Positions 30,526 through 41,546 of a DNA stretch of 64,000 bases are shown here, one piece after another. Origin of the DNA: Rachicladosporium sp. CCFEE 5018 (Eukaryota > Ascomycota > Dothideomycetes > Cladosporiales > Cladosporiaceae); NCBI GenBank assembly GCA_002077045.2, contig KZ111148.1, positions 126,083-190,082 on the forward strand, in the 5' to 3' direction. Position 1 is the first letter of the stretch; each line of letters begins with the position of its first letter. The notes under the pieces were generated by a model. That model was not told where the DNA came from. It saw nothing but the letters and a program-made list of their open reading frames with translations, and searched no databases. The position numbers and the translations under genes are program-made.

Positions 30526-32025
30526 CTACCGTATCTTATACAAACACGGCTTCAACACCTTCGCCTCATCCTCAGTCGTAACCTCCTCTTCCTTCTGCTC
30601 ATCCAAGAACTTCTTCTGCGCATGCATCGGCTTCCTCTTCCTGTCCGGCTGCTCCTCTTTCGACCCCTTGCCCTTACTAGGCGTAGTAGCCTTGATGAAC
30701 TCCATCTTGACGAACATCTTGTTCCCTAGATCAACGCTCCCATCACACTCTCTCAAGACAAAGCCTCTCTTCTTGAGCACCTCTACGAACGCGGAAACGT
30801 CAGTCTCCTGCTGCACCGCGGGTTCCACGCCATCGACTTCCATCCTCAGCACGGCATCCTCATTCATGCCGTCAGTCTCTTTCTTCTTGCTCTCCTTGAC
30901 CTTCGCAAGCGCAGCAGTTTTCCTCTTGCTACCCACACTGTGCTCAACAACCTTGCCCTTCTTCCCCACCCTGCCAAAGCGCGATTTGATCTCCGCAACC
31001 CAGAGTTCGCCTTTCCAGTGCAAGATCCGATACGCCTCCTCGATGAAAGAGATCCAGTTCGTGCCCATCAGCGCAAGACAGAAGATCGCAACATCCACAC
31101 TGTCGTCCTCCAGAGGCAGTGAAGAGATATCCGCTTTCAAGACATACTTCGAGGGCGAGTGCAGATCGAACGAATGCAACTTCAAATTCAAACTACTCGT
31201 CTCATTACTCGTGGTCAACGTCCTAGCCAATCTCGCATCCCCGCATCCCAGATCAGCAATAATGCACGTCCCCTTCGTGGTCGGTAGATGCGTCAACCCT
31301 CCGCTCTCCACTCCCTTCGCCTTCGCCGCCCGCGACGGCTGCGGAATCTTCGCCCGCTGCCGGATCGTTGAGATGAAGGTGTCGACTGGATTCTCGGGCC
31401 AGATATCTACCTGCTGCCGGAAGCCGGCGTGGTAGTCTTCGAACATTTTGGGGTCGGAGGTGAAGAGCGCTTGGGCTTCGGCTGAGGGTGCAGTGTAGAG
31501 GGTTTGGTTTAGGTGGCGGAAACGGGCGGAGATGAGCTTTTGGCGCATGGCGGACTGCATGGGGGTGAGTTTTGCGGAGGGTGCGATCGTTGTTGGTGGA
31601 GGGGGAGGTTGTGCATCAGGAGGGGTAGCGGCGGCATCGGTGGATGGCGCTGAGGGCTTGCGCTTCTTCTTGCCCTTCTTGCCCTTCGCAGGCTCTGTAA
31701 TTGCGACATCCTCTGTACCCGCATCTTCGACTACTTCCTCGGCACCTGGCTCAGTCTCCGTCGCAAATTCTTTCCTCTGCTTCTTCCGGTCCCTGACCCC
31801 AACAGTTCCTGAATTGGCACCAGTGCCCTTTTTTCCCTCGACGTGCCGTTCCCATTGTTTCCCCAAGTCTACCTCAGAGACTGTCCCGGCATCTTGCCTT
31901 CTCTTGCGCTTCCGCGTCTTGTCCGCCTTGTCCTCTGCTTTCTCGAGCGCTTTTGCTGACTTGAACACTTCTGTCTGCTTCGTCAGCGTCGCGGGATCGA
32001 CCTTCCATCCCTTTACTGCGAACAT
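30526..32025 (-). CDS. RRP8: Rrp8-like 25S rRNA (adenine-N1) methyltransferase
   Basis: A nucleolar SAM-dependent enzyme that methylates N1 of an adenine in helix 25.1 of large-subunit rRNA. From the ATG at 32025 the product is 499 residues. A long basic N-terminal arm (KTRKRKRRQ, KGKKGKKKRKPS) suits nucleolar RNA binding. The family domain runs from LISARFRHLNQTLYTAPSAE (about 164-183). Further landmarks are the FEDYHAGFRQQVDIWPENPV segment, SAM motif I ADLGCGD (257-263), DISSLPLEDDSVDVAIFCLA as motifs II-III, and GELWVAEIKSRF. The end, CLYKIR, is also typical. A C-terminal Lys/Glu-rich insertion near 365-410 is disordered. In-frame codons upstream of 32025 lack a better ATG. Confidence 0.93.
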   Translation of the reverse strand: MFAVKGWKVDPATLTKQTEVFKSAKALEKAEDKADKTRKRKRRQDAGTVSEVDLGKQWERHVEGKKGTGANSGTVGVRDRKKQRKEFATETEPGAEEVVEDAGTEDVAITEPAKGKKGKKKRKPSAPSTDAAATPPDAQPPPPPTTIAPSAKLTPMQSAMRQKLISARFRHLNQTLYTAPSAEAQALFTSDPKMFEDYHAGFRQQVDIWPENPVDTFISTIRQRAKIPQPSRAAKAKGVESGGLTHLPTTKGTCIIADLGCGDARLARTLTTSNETSSLNLKLHSFDLHSPSKYVLKADISSLPLEDDSVDVAIFCLALMGTNWISFIEEAYRILHWKGELWVAEIKSRFGRVGKKGKVVEHSVGSKRKTAALAKVKESKKKETDGMNEDAVLRMEVDGVEPAVQQETDVSAFVEVLKKRGFVLRECDGSVDLGNKMFVKMEFIKATTPSKGKGSKEEQPDRKRKPMHAQKKFLDEQKEEEVTTEDEAKVLKPCLYKIR

Positions 32026-33082
32026 CGTGTTGTAACTGTATCGATAGTCAATTCGGCGCAAATCGAGCTACAGAAAGGATTGCAGTCGGCAGCTTCGTCC
32101 GTCAAGAATTCGCTCGGACATAACGGCTTTAGAGTGTCCACTGACTTCACTTCACTCTCTCTCGCGAAACGTGGAAGTCTTCGTATGCTACTATCATTGG
32201 CGCTGCGACAACGATTTTGCGTACTGCTACATCATGGAGAGGTGTTGGCTTTGTGGACATCTTTCTACGATCCGCTGTGTCTCTCACAAAGGCCACACCG
32301 TCCATGGATCTCGACATGGCCGACATGAAGGGGGCTGAAGCACCCAGGAAATCACCAGTGAGATAGCATATTTCAATGTCTCGTACCTTAGTGGGGTTGC
32401 ATTTCTATGTGTCCCGTTGTCATCGCATCCGCTCATCTTGACGTGGCGAAACCGAAGGCCATGTTGGCAGATTGACCAAAGCTCGTGAGCACTGGCCGAT
32501 ATAGTCACAGTTGTCTCGAATGATGTCCATGTCCGTGCAATACCTACCGACTGACCGTAGTGGTCTGCGCGTTGCCGTTCGAAAGGCGAGATTTCAGCTG
32601 AATCAAACCGGATTGACAGTGCATTGACACTACTCGAATATGGCAGACTGGATCCAAATCGCACTGCGGCCAGCGACCGGTTTTTCCTATGTGAAAACCG
32701 ACTAGATCGGCGCAGCCGCCGATGTCAGTGTACACGATCGATGAAGCATACTCCGGGCTTGCTTAGTGCTTGTGGCCCAGTCCTGCAGCAGTGGCGACGA
32801 CGAGGGCAAGCGAGCATGACTTCGCACAAAGTGCATCGACGACAGCTACCGTGAGCTACAACACCATCCAAAGTAACATGAGCATTGCCAAAAAATCGCA
32901 CACGTAGCATCGGCATGGTCTCTACCACTTTACGATCCTTACAATATATTACCGCCTCAAACCATCGCGCAAGGATCCCTGAGCAGCCTCGTGCACTTAT
33001 CGAAGTGGTTGGCATCCGCCGCTCAAACTCCGGCGGCAAGGGTGCCCCCGTAACGCGCGGGGTGCGAGTTCGAACACAGCGA

Positions 33083-33111
33083 CGACCGCGGGACTGATGA
33101 CCCCGCGGTCG
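33083..33111. repeat. GC-rich perfect inverted repeat
   Basis: Arms CGACCGCGGG (33083-33092) and CCCGCGGTCG (33102-33111) flank a 9-nt loop. It can form a stable hairpin in DNA or RNA. It lies about 270 bp past the 3' end of the minus-strand gene at 33382. Confidence 0.7.
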
Positions 33112-33286
33112 CAGGAGGGGAAGGTGCGTTAGCAGTGCGCGGGGTAAAAAGACAAGAAAGATGGAAGGTGCGAAGGAGGGAGGGCGCGAAGGGCGCGGGA
33201 CCAAAAACTGGGATGCGGCAGATCCGGCGCGCCGGTGGCTGCCGCATGGCGTGGTTTCTCTTCCGCTGACGGGTGGAGGAGTTTTT

Positions 33287-33333
33287 GGTGGGGTGGGGAA
33301 GGGGGGTCGGGTGGGTCGTGGGAGGAGAGGGGG
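33287..33333 (+). other. Potential G-quadruplex block
   Basis: Five runs of three or more G with 1-2-nt spacers (GGGG-T-GGGG-AA-GGGGGG-TC-GGG-T-GGG) fit the G3+N1-7 rule, and further G runs follow. The run is C-rich on the transcribed-strand side of the 33382 gene's 3' flank. Confidence 0.6.
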
Positions 33334-33381
33334 TTAAGGTTTTACTACCGCGCTACTCGGAGATCTAGGGCTTGGTGACGC

Positions 33382-35052
33382 TCAATCGTCCAGCTCCTCG
33401 GCCTCCTGCTCCGGACCATCAACGTCGAGTTCCTGGAACAGCGTCACCGGCGCCAGCAACTCCCTCCAGTCCTTACATAGCATCACCTCCTCCGGACTCA
33501 GATAGCGCATTAACTCAACCTTCTCCATACGCTCACTCGACACGACCTGCCAGTTCTTCCGCGCCTGCTCCATCAGTAGATACAGACTCCTCGACTCCGT
33601 GCGCTGCTCTTCCGCTGCCTCGGCCAAGATCTCGCAGCGATATGTCCAGAGATCGAGATACTCGGTGATGTTTCGTAGGCGCTTGAGCACGTTGAGCACC
33701 GTCGCTGGATCTGGATCCGTTGCCGCAGCTTGGACATCAAATTGACCTGGCGATGCAGAGACCGAAAGCGACGGACTGTCCTCTCTGGACGCAGGATTTG
33801 GAACTTTCTCGCCTCTGCTCGGAGTCGTGCTCAGGGAGTCGCGGACCCAGGATGTTGTGAGTGGACCTTTGGCTTTCTTGATTGGCCTTGTCGGGCCCTT
33901 GGCTCGATGGCCACGAGCGCCGGGTTCATCGTCATCGTCGTGTCCGACTAGCTGGCTGCTGGCTCGTCTCAAAACGCTATCTTCTTCATTCAGGCTTTCG
34001 ACATCATCTCCCGCACGCTGCCGTCTGCTCTTGATCTTGCGCGTGTCCCTGAGAGACCGAGGCAGTGCTTTCTCCAGCGTGTCGTCCTCGCTCTCGACGC
34101 CGGACGCACCTTCGCCATCATCCGAGCTTGACTCACTGGCGTCAATGACTTGATTGACCTGTTGCGCCTGCGCCTTCATCTGTGCAGCAGCGTTCACCTT
34201 TGCGCTGCGAGGCGCTAGGTCTTTAAAGTAAGTGGTGGCGAGCTCCTCTGGCGAGTTCATGATGCGGGTACTGCGGCGAAGCTGCTTCGTACCAGAGAAC
34301 GTATTGCTGTTGCGCTTAGTAGTGGAGTGTTTGGTAGCCTGGTTCTTCTGCGGCGCCGTGGCAGTGAAAGCTCGTGCTGTTGGCATGTACTCCGGCCAGT
34401 CATCTTCACTGGTTGAATTCAGCGAAGTATGTGAGATCTCTTCCTCTACATCAGAGACGGCAGCTTCACTCGCGTCAGGACTGGAAGCTCGTGACTGACC
34501 CGCGGTCTTGGGCGGTGGCATCGCAGTCGGGGCTCCTGCACCCTCAGCAGCATCAGATGAATCTACCGCGCGCCAAGGGCGTACAACGATTAGCGATCCG
34601 GTGGATGCACGGCGAAAGGCTCTATTGGTGCTCTTACTCTCGTCGACATTCTCAGTGGCCAGAAGATGGCCGATGTCGCTACCATCGTTGGAGCCAACGC
34701 TCCCATTCCGTGCACCTGCATCGCTGCGACCGTCAGCGTCCTGAGTGTTTGGAGCACGGCTATTACCGCTGCCATGAACCTTTAAGCTCCGTCGCTGGGC
34801 TCTAGATTCTCGGCGTTCACTGCACTATACGGCCTCGTCGAAAACGACAGCCACATCCGCTGTCGTGTCGTCGAGCAAGGAGGTAAGCGAAGTGTTCGTC
34901 CTACGTTCGGTCGGGCGAACTGCTGGGAATGTAGTCGGTGGCGCGAAGACTTCGTCATCGATCTCTTCTTGATTATCACCCTCGTCATCCGAAAACGGAT
35001 CGAGAGGTTCTTTGATGAGCCTTGGGGGAGGCTTCTTGGGCTGGCGGGGCAT
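33382..35052 (-). CDS. Unknown acidic nuclear-type protein, interrupted by an in-frame TAG that is probably intronic
   Basis: From the ATG at 35052 (MPRQPKKPPPRLIKEPLDPF) the frame is open to a TAG at 34825-34827, then stays open in the same frame to the stop at 33382. An intron of 90 nt (34741-34830, GTATAG...CACTCAG) would remove the stop in phase and give 526 residues. The donor is weak, so this is an inference. If it is not spliced, two separate ORFs (75 and 379 residues) remain. The protein has acidic Ser/Asp blocks, basic patches (RKIKSRRQR, RPIKKAKG) and a helical C-terminus (LKRLRNITEYLDLWTYRCEI, then SRSLYLLMEQARKNWQVVSS). No family recognised; a chromatin or DNA-repair-type scaffold would fit its composition. 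Confidence 0.6.
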
Positions 35053-35401
35053 ATTGTGGCGATGAGAAAGGTCAAGGTGCCGTATTTGAGTGTATTTCGT
35101 GCACGTAGTAAGTGAAAGTTGCAGGGAACACGCCATGGCATGGCCATTCTGAACCGTTCACCTCTCTTCGCGCCGTTCGCCTCGTCTTCCGAACCTCTGC
35201 TTCGTTCCGTCTGCTCGGCTCTCATGCAGCTTCTAGTGCTGATTCCGTGAGAGGGATCTGCATGATCGAAGCATAAGCATGAAGAGCTATCCTTCGAGAG
35301 GCCGATCTCCACTGTAATCATAGTATGTACTCATACACCCAGCAATATTTCTTACACCGCTCGCTGCATCATGATACCGGTCCCGACCCTCATGCCCGTC
35401 C
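35053..35401. other. Short intergenic region
   Basis: About 350 bp between two minus-strand genes; promoter of the 35052 gene and 3' flank of the BTB gene. Nothing else seen. Confidence 0.4.
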
Positions 35402-36275
35402 TCAGAGCCCCGTCCTTTGCCTCTTCCTCCCACTCCCCGCGACCTGACTAGACTCCTGTCGCTCCTGCCGCTGACTTCGCTTCTCCTGCGCATCCAGCAC
35501 AAGACTAAGCACATCGTACCCAAACTGCGGAAACTCCAAGCACATCCTCTTGAACTCCTGCTCCGCCTCATGTCTGAGCACATGACTTCTCGTTGCCCAG
35601 AAGGCCGCGACAGGCCTCCGGATCTGGTCATCGGAGGTTGCTGTCTCCTTGTAGACGAAGCGCGCGTATGCGATTTCGCCTTTGGCTGTGGAACCAGTGA
35701 GGTGGATTTTCTTGTGCGCCAGCGCCGAGAGTTGCGGTAGGCCGAACTTTTGCGCGAGCGTGTAGATTCGTGCATGGCGCAGTAGCGCTATGCCAGAGTC
35801 GTCAGGCGAGGGGACTGTGGGATCGTATTCTAGGGCGCCGCTGCTGAGCGTAGGGAAATAGTCGCCTTTGTAGATGAACTCTAGCACCGCGGCAGCGGCG
35901 TTGACGTCGTCTTCGGGCATTGCGATGCGGCGGGGGCCATTGGAGGGGAATGAGGCAATTTCACCGGCGAGGTAAGGGGAGGCTTCGAGTAGGCCTTGGT
36001 GGGCGGAGAGAATTACGTGGTCGTCGCCGGAGCCGATTGAGAGCTCGACTATGGGGGACTTGAGGTAGCTATCGATTGATCAGCTTGATCGACGATGCAC
36101 GTGTTGATTCAGCGTTCGCATAGCCATACTCGATGAAGCCTGTGCGCTCCGCGATCGTTGGTTCAATGCCTTCGAGACCTGTGGCTTCCTCATCAGCTGC
36201 CTCCTCCTCGGCTGTGATATCCGGCATTGTCTCTTCCACATCGTCCACATCGACGATAACCTCTGGGTCTGCCAT
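35402..36275 (-). CDS. BTB/POZ-domain protein
   Basis: Two exons, 36275-36130 and 36068-35402, with a 61-nt intron (36069-36129, GTATGG...GATAG). The splice joins in phase (Asp codon across the junction), giving 270 residues. The acidic N-terminus (MADPEVIVDVDDVEETMPD) leads to a BTB fold: IDYLKSPIVELSIGSGDDHV, ILSAHQGLLEASPYL, AMPEDDVNAAAAVLEFIYKG and IYTLAQKFGLPQLSALAHKK. A short C-terminal helix region and basic tail (GRKRQRTGL) follow. Fungal proteins of this shape are often Cul3 adaptors or dimerisation modules; the partner is unknown. The single-exon ORF starting at 35920 lacks the first BTB strands and is not the real start. Confidence 0.85.
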
Positions 36276-37498
36276 TCTCCTTGATTGTGCATTTGTTTTC
36301 GTGAATTACAAGCGCACAATAAACGAGCGTTGGCGCGGTTACATTTTTGGAGGGAGCGCTGCGTTCAAGGGCAATGTGAGTTGTCGCAAAGCTTGGACGC
36401 TGGAGCGATGTGAGCTCGAGAGGCTGGAGTGAAGCTGGAGAGATAAGGTTGTACCTGCATATCGCGCTAAACCTTGCGGGGAGCATCTGTAATGCCTGAG
36501 GCAATACTCCCGACCTGCATCTCCTCCAGACACCTATGTCCCTGGAACTGCTACGATGCGAACTTCGATGGCAGAATCTGAGTCCTTCGCTAACAGGAGA
36601 GCACGACAATCTCTACGTGTCTAAGGCAAGCGCAGTGGCTCTTGCCGACGCATCGCCATAAGGCGCAACACCGCTGGTCTGGACTCGTTGGCCGAAGAGG
36701 CTGATCCTGCGTACTCGGGATGTCTGAGGGACTTCATCATGGCAGAAGTCGCTCGCCTGCCTGCACGCTGCTGTTGTTTAGTCATGATACTCGACATCAC
36801 GAAGTCATCGACGAACACATACAGATGCGTCCGCCGGGCCTCACATCTTGCGAGAGAGACGATGCCACGTCCAGCCCGTCCATCCTTCAACCTTGCCGAC
36901 CATGCCGCCCGTGCCTTTCGATCGGAGCCCGTCAAGTAGTCAGCAGTGCCAGAGCATCGCAACGTCTTATGCTCACAAACGACCGGCTTCTGGTACCGCT
37001 GTTCCGTCAGCAGCACGTGAGCGCGAAGGATCCCACATCCGGCATGCATCGCGCTCAGCCCTACGGTGGATCGATATGAGTAGCCGAGATCCTCGACACG
37101 TCGTTCAGGGCATCTAGGCCAGAACAGAGATTAGCCAGCGATTGCGGCCGCCACGTCGGTCGTACTCTTGCCATGATCCCGTACTCAATTTGTCTGCAAC
37201 AGGCCTCACTGCGCTATAGCGGGAAATATTTACTCTCATCCGGCGACGCAGACCCTCAAGCGAACGAAGTGGTTGCTGTATAGGATCTGGTCGAGACTTG
37301 GCGCAATCTATCTGCTCTTCGAGGCTGCGCAAAGATCTCCCAATGCAGGCGCAGCTCAAGCGTACCTCGACTGCTGTGCTCTGTGCCCTTGATATCTATA
37401 TAGCAGGTAGGCGCATCTATGCCCCATCTCAAAGTCTCTTCGCTCGATCTTGCTCGCATTCGCTTCCCCTTCTCCCTATCGCAGTCCACTCCATCAAC
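36276..37498. other. Intergenic: divergent BTB and RTA1 gene promoters
   Basis: About 1.2 kb between divergent starts. ORFs at 36621-37049 (minus) and 36688-37117 (plus) are unconvincing. Confidence 0.45.
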
Positions 37499-38514
37499 AT
37501 GCTCGACCTTCTCACCCCCCTCCTCCGCCGCGGCAACGCAAACGGCACCTGCACAAAGGCAACCTGCACCTACATCTACTCCGTCTACGGCTATCAGCCC
37601 TCCCTCGCAGCCACCCTTCTCTTCCTGATCCTTTTCTTCGCCTCCGGCCTCACCTACATCTACCAAGGCTACAAGACCAAAACATGGTTCTTCACCATCG
37701 CCATGACGCTAGGCTGCTTCTCAGAAGTCCTCGGTTACGTCGCCAAAATGCTGCTCTGGCAGGACCCCTTTTCGGATGCAGGATTCAAGATGAGCGTCAC
37801 GCTGTTGACTTTCGCGCCGGCGTTCTATGCGGCGGGGATATATTACACATTGAAGCATATCTGCCTTACATTCTCTGTTGAGCTGTCGCGCGTGAGGCCG
37901 ATATGGTACACAAGGGTGTTTATTACCTGCGACGTTATTAGTATTTTGCTGCAAGCTTCGGGCGGTGTGGTGGCGAGTATAAGCTGGAACAAATTCATTC
38001 TCGATATTGGGGACGATATCATGATCACGGGGTTGGCGACACAGGTCGTTACTTTGGTCATCTTTGGAGCGCTGGCAGCTGAGTACGGGGGAAAGGTCTA
38101 TAAGCATCAGCACCAGCTCAATCAGGCGACGGCGGAGTTGAGGCGGTCGAAGATGTTCAAGCTGTTCTTGATGGCGCTTTGGATCGCGTACTTCGGGATC
38201 TTGATCCGGTGCTGTTATCGGGTTGCTGAGCTGTGTCGAGGATGGTAAGTTCGCTGTCAATGAAGCATGATAAACCGAGATTTGCTGACGGCAGTCGCAG
38301 GGGCGGGCAAAACTACATCATGCGCAACCAAGCGCTATTCATCGGCCTGGACAGCGTGCCTGTCGCAATTGCCAGTGTCGTGCTGAATATTTGGCATCCG
38401 GGATGGTGCTTCCCGAAGCAAGCGTTGGCGTCAGACGATACAGAATCGCCGAGGAGCGAGCGGGAGAAGGGTGGCAGTGGCGAGAGTAGTGTCGAGGAGG
38501 TGTCGCAGGTGTGA
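37499..38514 (+). CDS. RTA1-like seven-helix membrane protein
   Basis: RTA1-family proteins are fungal plasma-membrane or vacuolar seven-TM proteins linked to lipid (sphingoid base) translocation and resistance to toxic compounds such as 7-aminocholesterol. Two exons, 37499-38244 and 38301-38514, flank a 56-nt intron (GTAAGT...CGCAG) and give 319 residues. Family landmarks are the short extracellular start, YGYQPSLAATLLFLILFFAS (TM1), EVLGYVAKMLL, LLTFAPAFYAAGIYYTLKHI, the RVFITCDVISILLQASGGVV segment, RCCYRVAELCRGW and YIMRNQALFIGLDSVPVAIA. The Ser/Glu-rich cytoplasmic tail is typical. The ATG at 37499 is preferred over upstream in-frame codons. Confidence 0.93.
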
Positions 38515-38940
38515 GTTGAGTTTGCATGCGCCAGTGGCTGGGAGGCTGTTGTCATTGTCAGTGTCGCCAGCCGCTGGATCTCCGCTGTCACTACTGGGAG
38601 ACCGTTTGCTATTGCTTCGAGCCTGCTAGACAGTTTAGTAAGTATATTAACTTCCATGGAGTACAATCCTGCCGTATTGGCCAAATCTTTGTTCAGTCAT
38701 CCTTCGAATGTGATTGATCCTTTGCAGGAGAAAGTGGTGCAAGATTTCGAAGTTGAAGTACAGGACGTGGAGCGTCGTCGCTGCCTCCTCAACAGAATTG
38801 CACTGCTGCACGTGACCTTTGCCGTAAGAAAGCCCCCGACAAGCCTCTCTCCCAGGAATTCAGAACGCCGTATGTGCAGCCCAGCACCCCTCATCCCTGA
38901 TGTACACCTTGCCGCCGCCCCCTCATGACCCGTGCTACTC
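38515..38940. other. Convergent intergenic region
   Basis: About 425 bp between the 3' ends of the RTA1 gene and the myosin light-chain gene. Nothing seen beyond flanking UTR sequence. Confidence 0.45.
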
Positions 38941-39515
38941 CTAGTTCGCCAGTATCGTCTTCACCATATCTGTCCTCCAGTCAGCAAACCATCCCCACAA
39001 CCCGATATTCCTCCCTCTCATCCCCATCCCAGAACAGCGCGACTCACCCATATAATTCAACTCCCCCGAACTAGTATCCACAGCCTTCAACAGCTCATCC
39101 ACCTCCTCATCGCTCATCTTCTCCCCTAAATTCGTCAGAATATACCTGAACTGCCCCACGCCAATGAAGCCAGTCAGGTCTTTGTCGAAGACCTGGAAGC
39201 CGCGGCAGTATTCTTCTGGCTCGCCGGGGTCGCGGAAGCCGCCGGGGCGATTGAGGACGCGGGAGAAGGCGTCGAAGTCGACTGGGCGCGCGAGTATTAG
39301 TTGTGAGGGGATGGAGTGGGGTGGGAGGGGTAGGGAGACGTACAGTCGCCGCCAACTGAGGACTCAAGATCCTTGATCTCTGCTAGTGTTGGGTTCTGTC
39401 CACATGCGCGTAGGAGGTCGCCTAGGTCTTGTAGAGCGACGCGTCCGGTGCCTCGTTTGTCAAATAGTGAGAATGCCTCCTTGAAGTTTGTGGATTGCGC
39501 CTGTGCGTTCGCCAT
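38941..39515 (-). CDS. MLC1: Myosin essential light chain, Cdc4/Mlc1 type (EF-hand)
   Basis: Binds the IQ motifs of myosins II and V and is needed for contractile-ring assembly. Exons 39515-39344, 39281-39048 and 38969-38941 are joined by introns of 62 nt (39282-39343) and 78 nt (38970-39047), all in phase, giving 144 residues. The first EF region reads FSLFDKRGTGRVALQDLGDL with LRACGQNPTLAEI, very close to fission-yeast Cdc4. The third reads GFQVFDKDLTGFIGVGQFRY with LTNLGEKMSDEEVDELLKAV. The C-terminus VKTILAN matches Cdc4. Calcium-ligand positions are degenerate, as expected for light chains. The terminal 29-bp exon was found from the conserved end. Confidence 0.92.
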
Positions 39516-39947
39516 GATAGTCAGTATTGCGGATGATGAGACTGTAGTTCCCAGGAGAGAGCGAGGTTGTTGATGAAGTGTTGATTTTGGGTTCGCGCGA
39601 GTTGCGGTTGACGCGCTTTTGCGCTCGTGGGGCAAGATCCGAGGGGTACGTACCATTGCTGATGGACTTGATCGGGTCGAAATGGGTATGAAGTGTCTGT
39701 TGCAGGTGCACTTTCTCGATCGTTTGGTTTGCCGGCCTCAGGTAATGTACGTGTAGCTGCAGGTGCGCGGTATGTGAGAGTAGTCTCACGGAGAGAGTGT
39801 AGTCGCAAACGTGTGGTACTGATATCACTTGAAAATTGGTTGCCGCATGACAACCGAGCACAACAACGAATATATATATCTTACACCACCGCATCAAGAG
39901 TGTCGCTCTCAGCCTCCATCCCTCGCATTCAGGACATGGGGCGGATA
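39516..39947. other. Intergenic: light-chain promoter
   Basis: About 430 bp between two minus-strand genes. A GT..AG-containing leader near 39640 could hold a 5' UTR intron, but no coding exon is evident. Confidence 0.4.
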
Positions 39948-40995
39948 TTAAGTAGATCGAGCAGGTCGAGCAGATTCAGCATCTTCCTCCACGCTGCTCA
40001 CATCCATCATATCCAATTCATCACTGTGCTCACTTGGTTCGCTTGGTGGTGGTGGCCCACCCCTCTTCCTCGCCCTGATCACAGCACTCCCCCACTCTAC
40101 ATTCACCGGAAACGTATCATCGCGGAAGATCTTGTCCATCTTTGCAATTTCGTCGAACATCTCGTCCATGATATCGCCCTTACCTCCCTTCTCTCTCGCT
40201 ACAGCGTCAGGATGTGCCTCGGCCCATCCGTGATAACTACTCCAGGTGCGTACGTAACTCTTACAAGATCCCACGCTCAACTCGTACGCCATGAGGTTCT
40301 TACCCTCACCGGAGTACGGCCCCTTGGTGTCAGGTTCATAAAGCTCTCTATGAACGTCCTCCCAATCCTCCTCTGGTGGCTTGATTGCCCGAAGTTGGTC
40401 TTGTAGGATGGAGCGTCCAGGTTGCGGCCAGTACGAGCCCAGCTTATCGGGGTGCTGATCGTAAGCGTAGCACTGCATGACCTCAGTCGCGTGTGGGTAA
40501 TCGACGAAGACATGATCCTTGTAGCCCCAGAATGCCAACGTGCCGCCTGGCCGCACAATTCGCTGCATCTCAGGCCATAATTTCGCCTGGTCAAACCAAT
40601 GCGCCGCCTGCGCCGCAACAACCAGGTCGACACTTCCCGAATCGAGTGCCGCGGTCCCAGTCTCGGCAGAGCCCTCCCAGAACTCAATGTCGCGGGATGA
40701 GTCCTGCTGTGCGCCTTCGTGAGCCTGGCGGATCATGCCAGCGCTCGGATCGATGCCGATGGTCTTATCGAAGTGCTTGCCCAGCTTGCGAGTGACAATG
40801 CCTGGGCCGCAGCCGAGATCGACGCAAAGCTTCTTGGGGCCGCGGTGGTATTGGAGCACGAACTTGTAGAGTGATTCTGGGTAGACAGGGCGGAAGGCAG
40901 CGTAGGAAGCAGTGTTGAAGGCTGATTTACTAGTAGGTAGATTCAGTCGCATGAACTTGGTAAAGAGGACAGGCTGCTTACGCGAATGTCGCCAT
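39948..40995 (-). CDS. Class I SAM-dependent methyltransferase, Tmt1/Crg1-like
   Basis: Related to fungal small-molecule methyltransferases (trans-aconitate or cantharidin type). A 14-nt first exon (40995-40982, MATFA) is joined by a 52-nt intron (40930-40981, GTAAGC...TACTAG) to the main exon (40929-39948), giving 331 residues. The family start AFNTASYAAFRPVYPESLY follows at once. Motif I is VDLGCGPG near residues 40-47, then TIGIDPSAGMI, and the group's AAQAAHWFDQAKLWPEMQRI, then VRPGGTLAFWGY. The Pro/Ser/Glu-rich tail is disordered. The single-exon start at 40952 would replace this conserved beginning with intron sequence. Confidence 0.88.
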
Positions 40996-41546
40996 GACTG
41001 CTTATGCTACTGTGGTCGCGAGCTACTTCAGTGAGATGAAAGGAGAGCTTTACTGTATCCTGAAGTTGATCGGTGCAATGATTAGCACTTTTACTACGAA
41101 GGAGGTCTGTATGCAGTCATGATCTTGTTTTGAACAATCGCATGCTCCCCGACAACGGGCAACGCATTCGCACAGTAGGTCCGCCGCACCGTGAGGCGTC
41201 CTGCCGACTCTCGTGCACGGCCATGTACATCTGGCCAACGGTCGTTGCCGTCAATTGGCGTTGTGGTAAGTACTGTACGTTGATAGACCGACTTCGGCAG
41301 AGCACTGTGCCAAGCACGGCGCTTGGGTGGACTCAGCAACATACGGTGCAGGTTGACGCCATATCGCCTTAACAATACGTGCTGCTCAAAGGAAGTCAGT
41401 GGTCTCTCCGTGGATGTGGAGCCAGGTTCATCGCTGCATCGAGCTGACGTATAGCAGCATAGCGATGCATCACTGAAGTATGAATCTCACGTCTGCTTAC
41501 GCTTCCTGACTTGGCTGCACACTTCTCATTTATCTAAACATCCGGT
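40996..41546. promoter_or_regulatory. Divergent promoter region, methyltransferase and CoA-binding protein
   Basis: About 550 bp between divergent start codons. No distinct site recognised. Confidence 0.4.

Larger units (their letters stand above)
32026..33381. other. Intergenic with a GC hairpin and a G-rich block
   Basis: About 1.36 kb between two minus-strand genes. Bases 32026-32900 show nothing clear. Bases 33000-33340 are GC-rich and carry a 10-bp perfect inverted repeat (33083-33111) and a G-run block (33287-33333). No ORF with coding character. Confidence 0.5.

Noticed and set aside
33066..33085. GAGTTCGAAC on the plus strand near a hairpin, possible tRNA B box
   Set aside because: The flanking bases do not pair as a T-stem; the adjacent hairpin has the wrong layout for a tRNA.
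36621..37049. 142-codon minus-strand ORF near the BTB gene
   Set aside because: Overlapping ORFs in several frames and no motif; it reads like GC-rich intergenic sequence.
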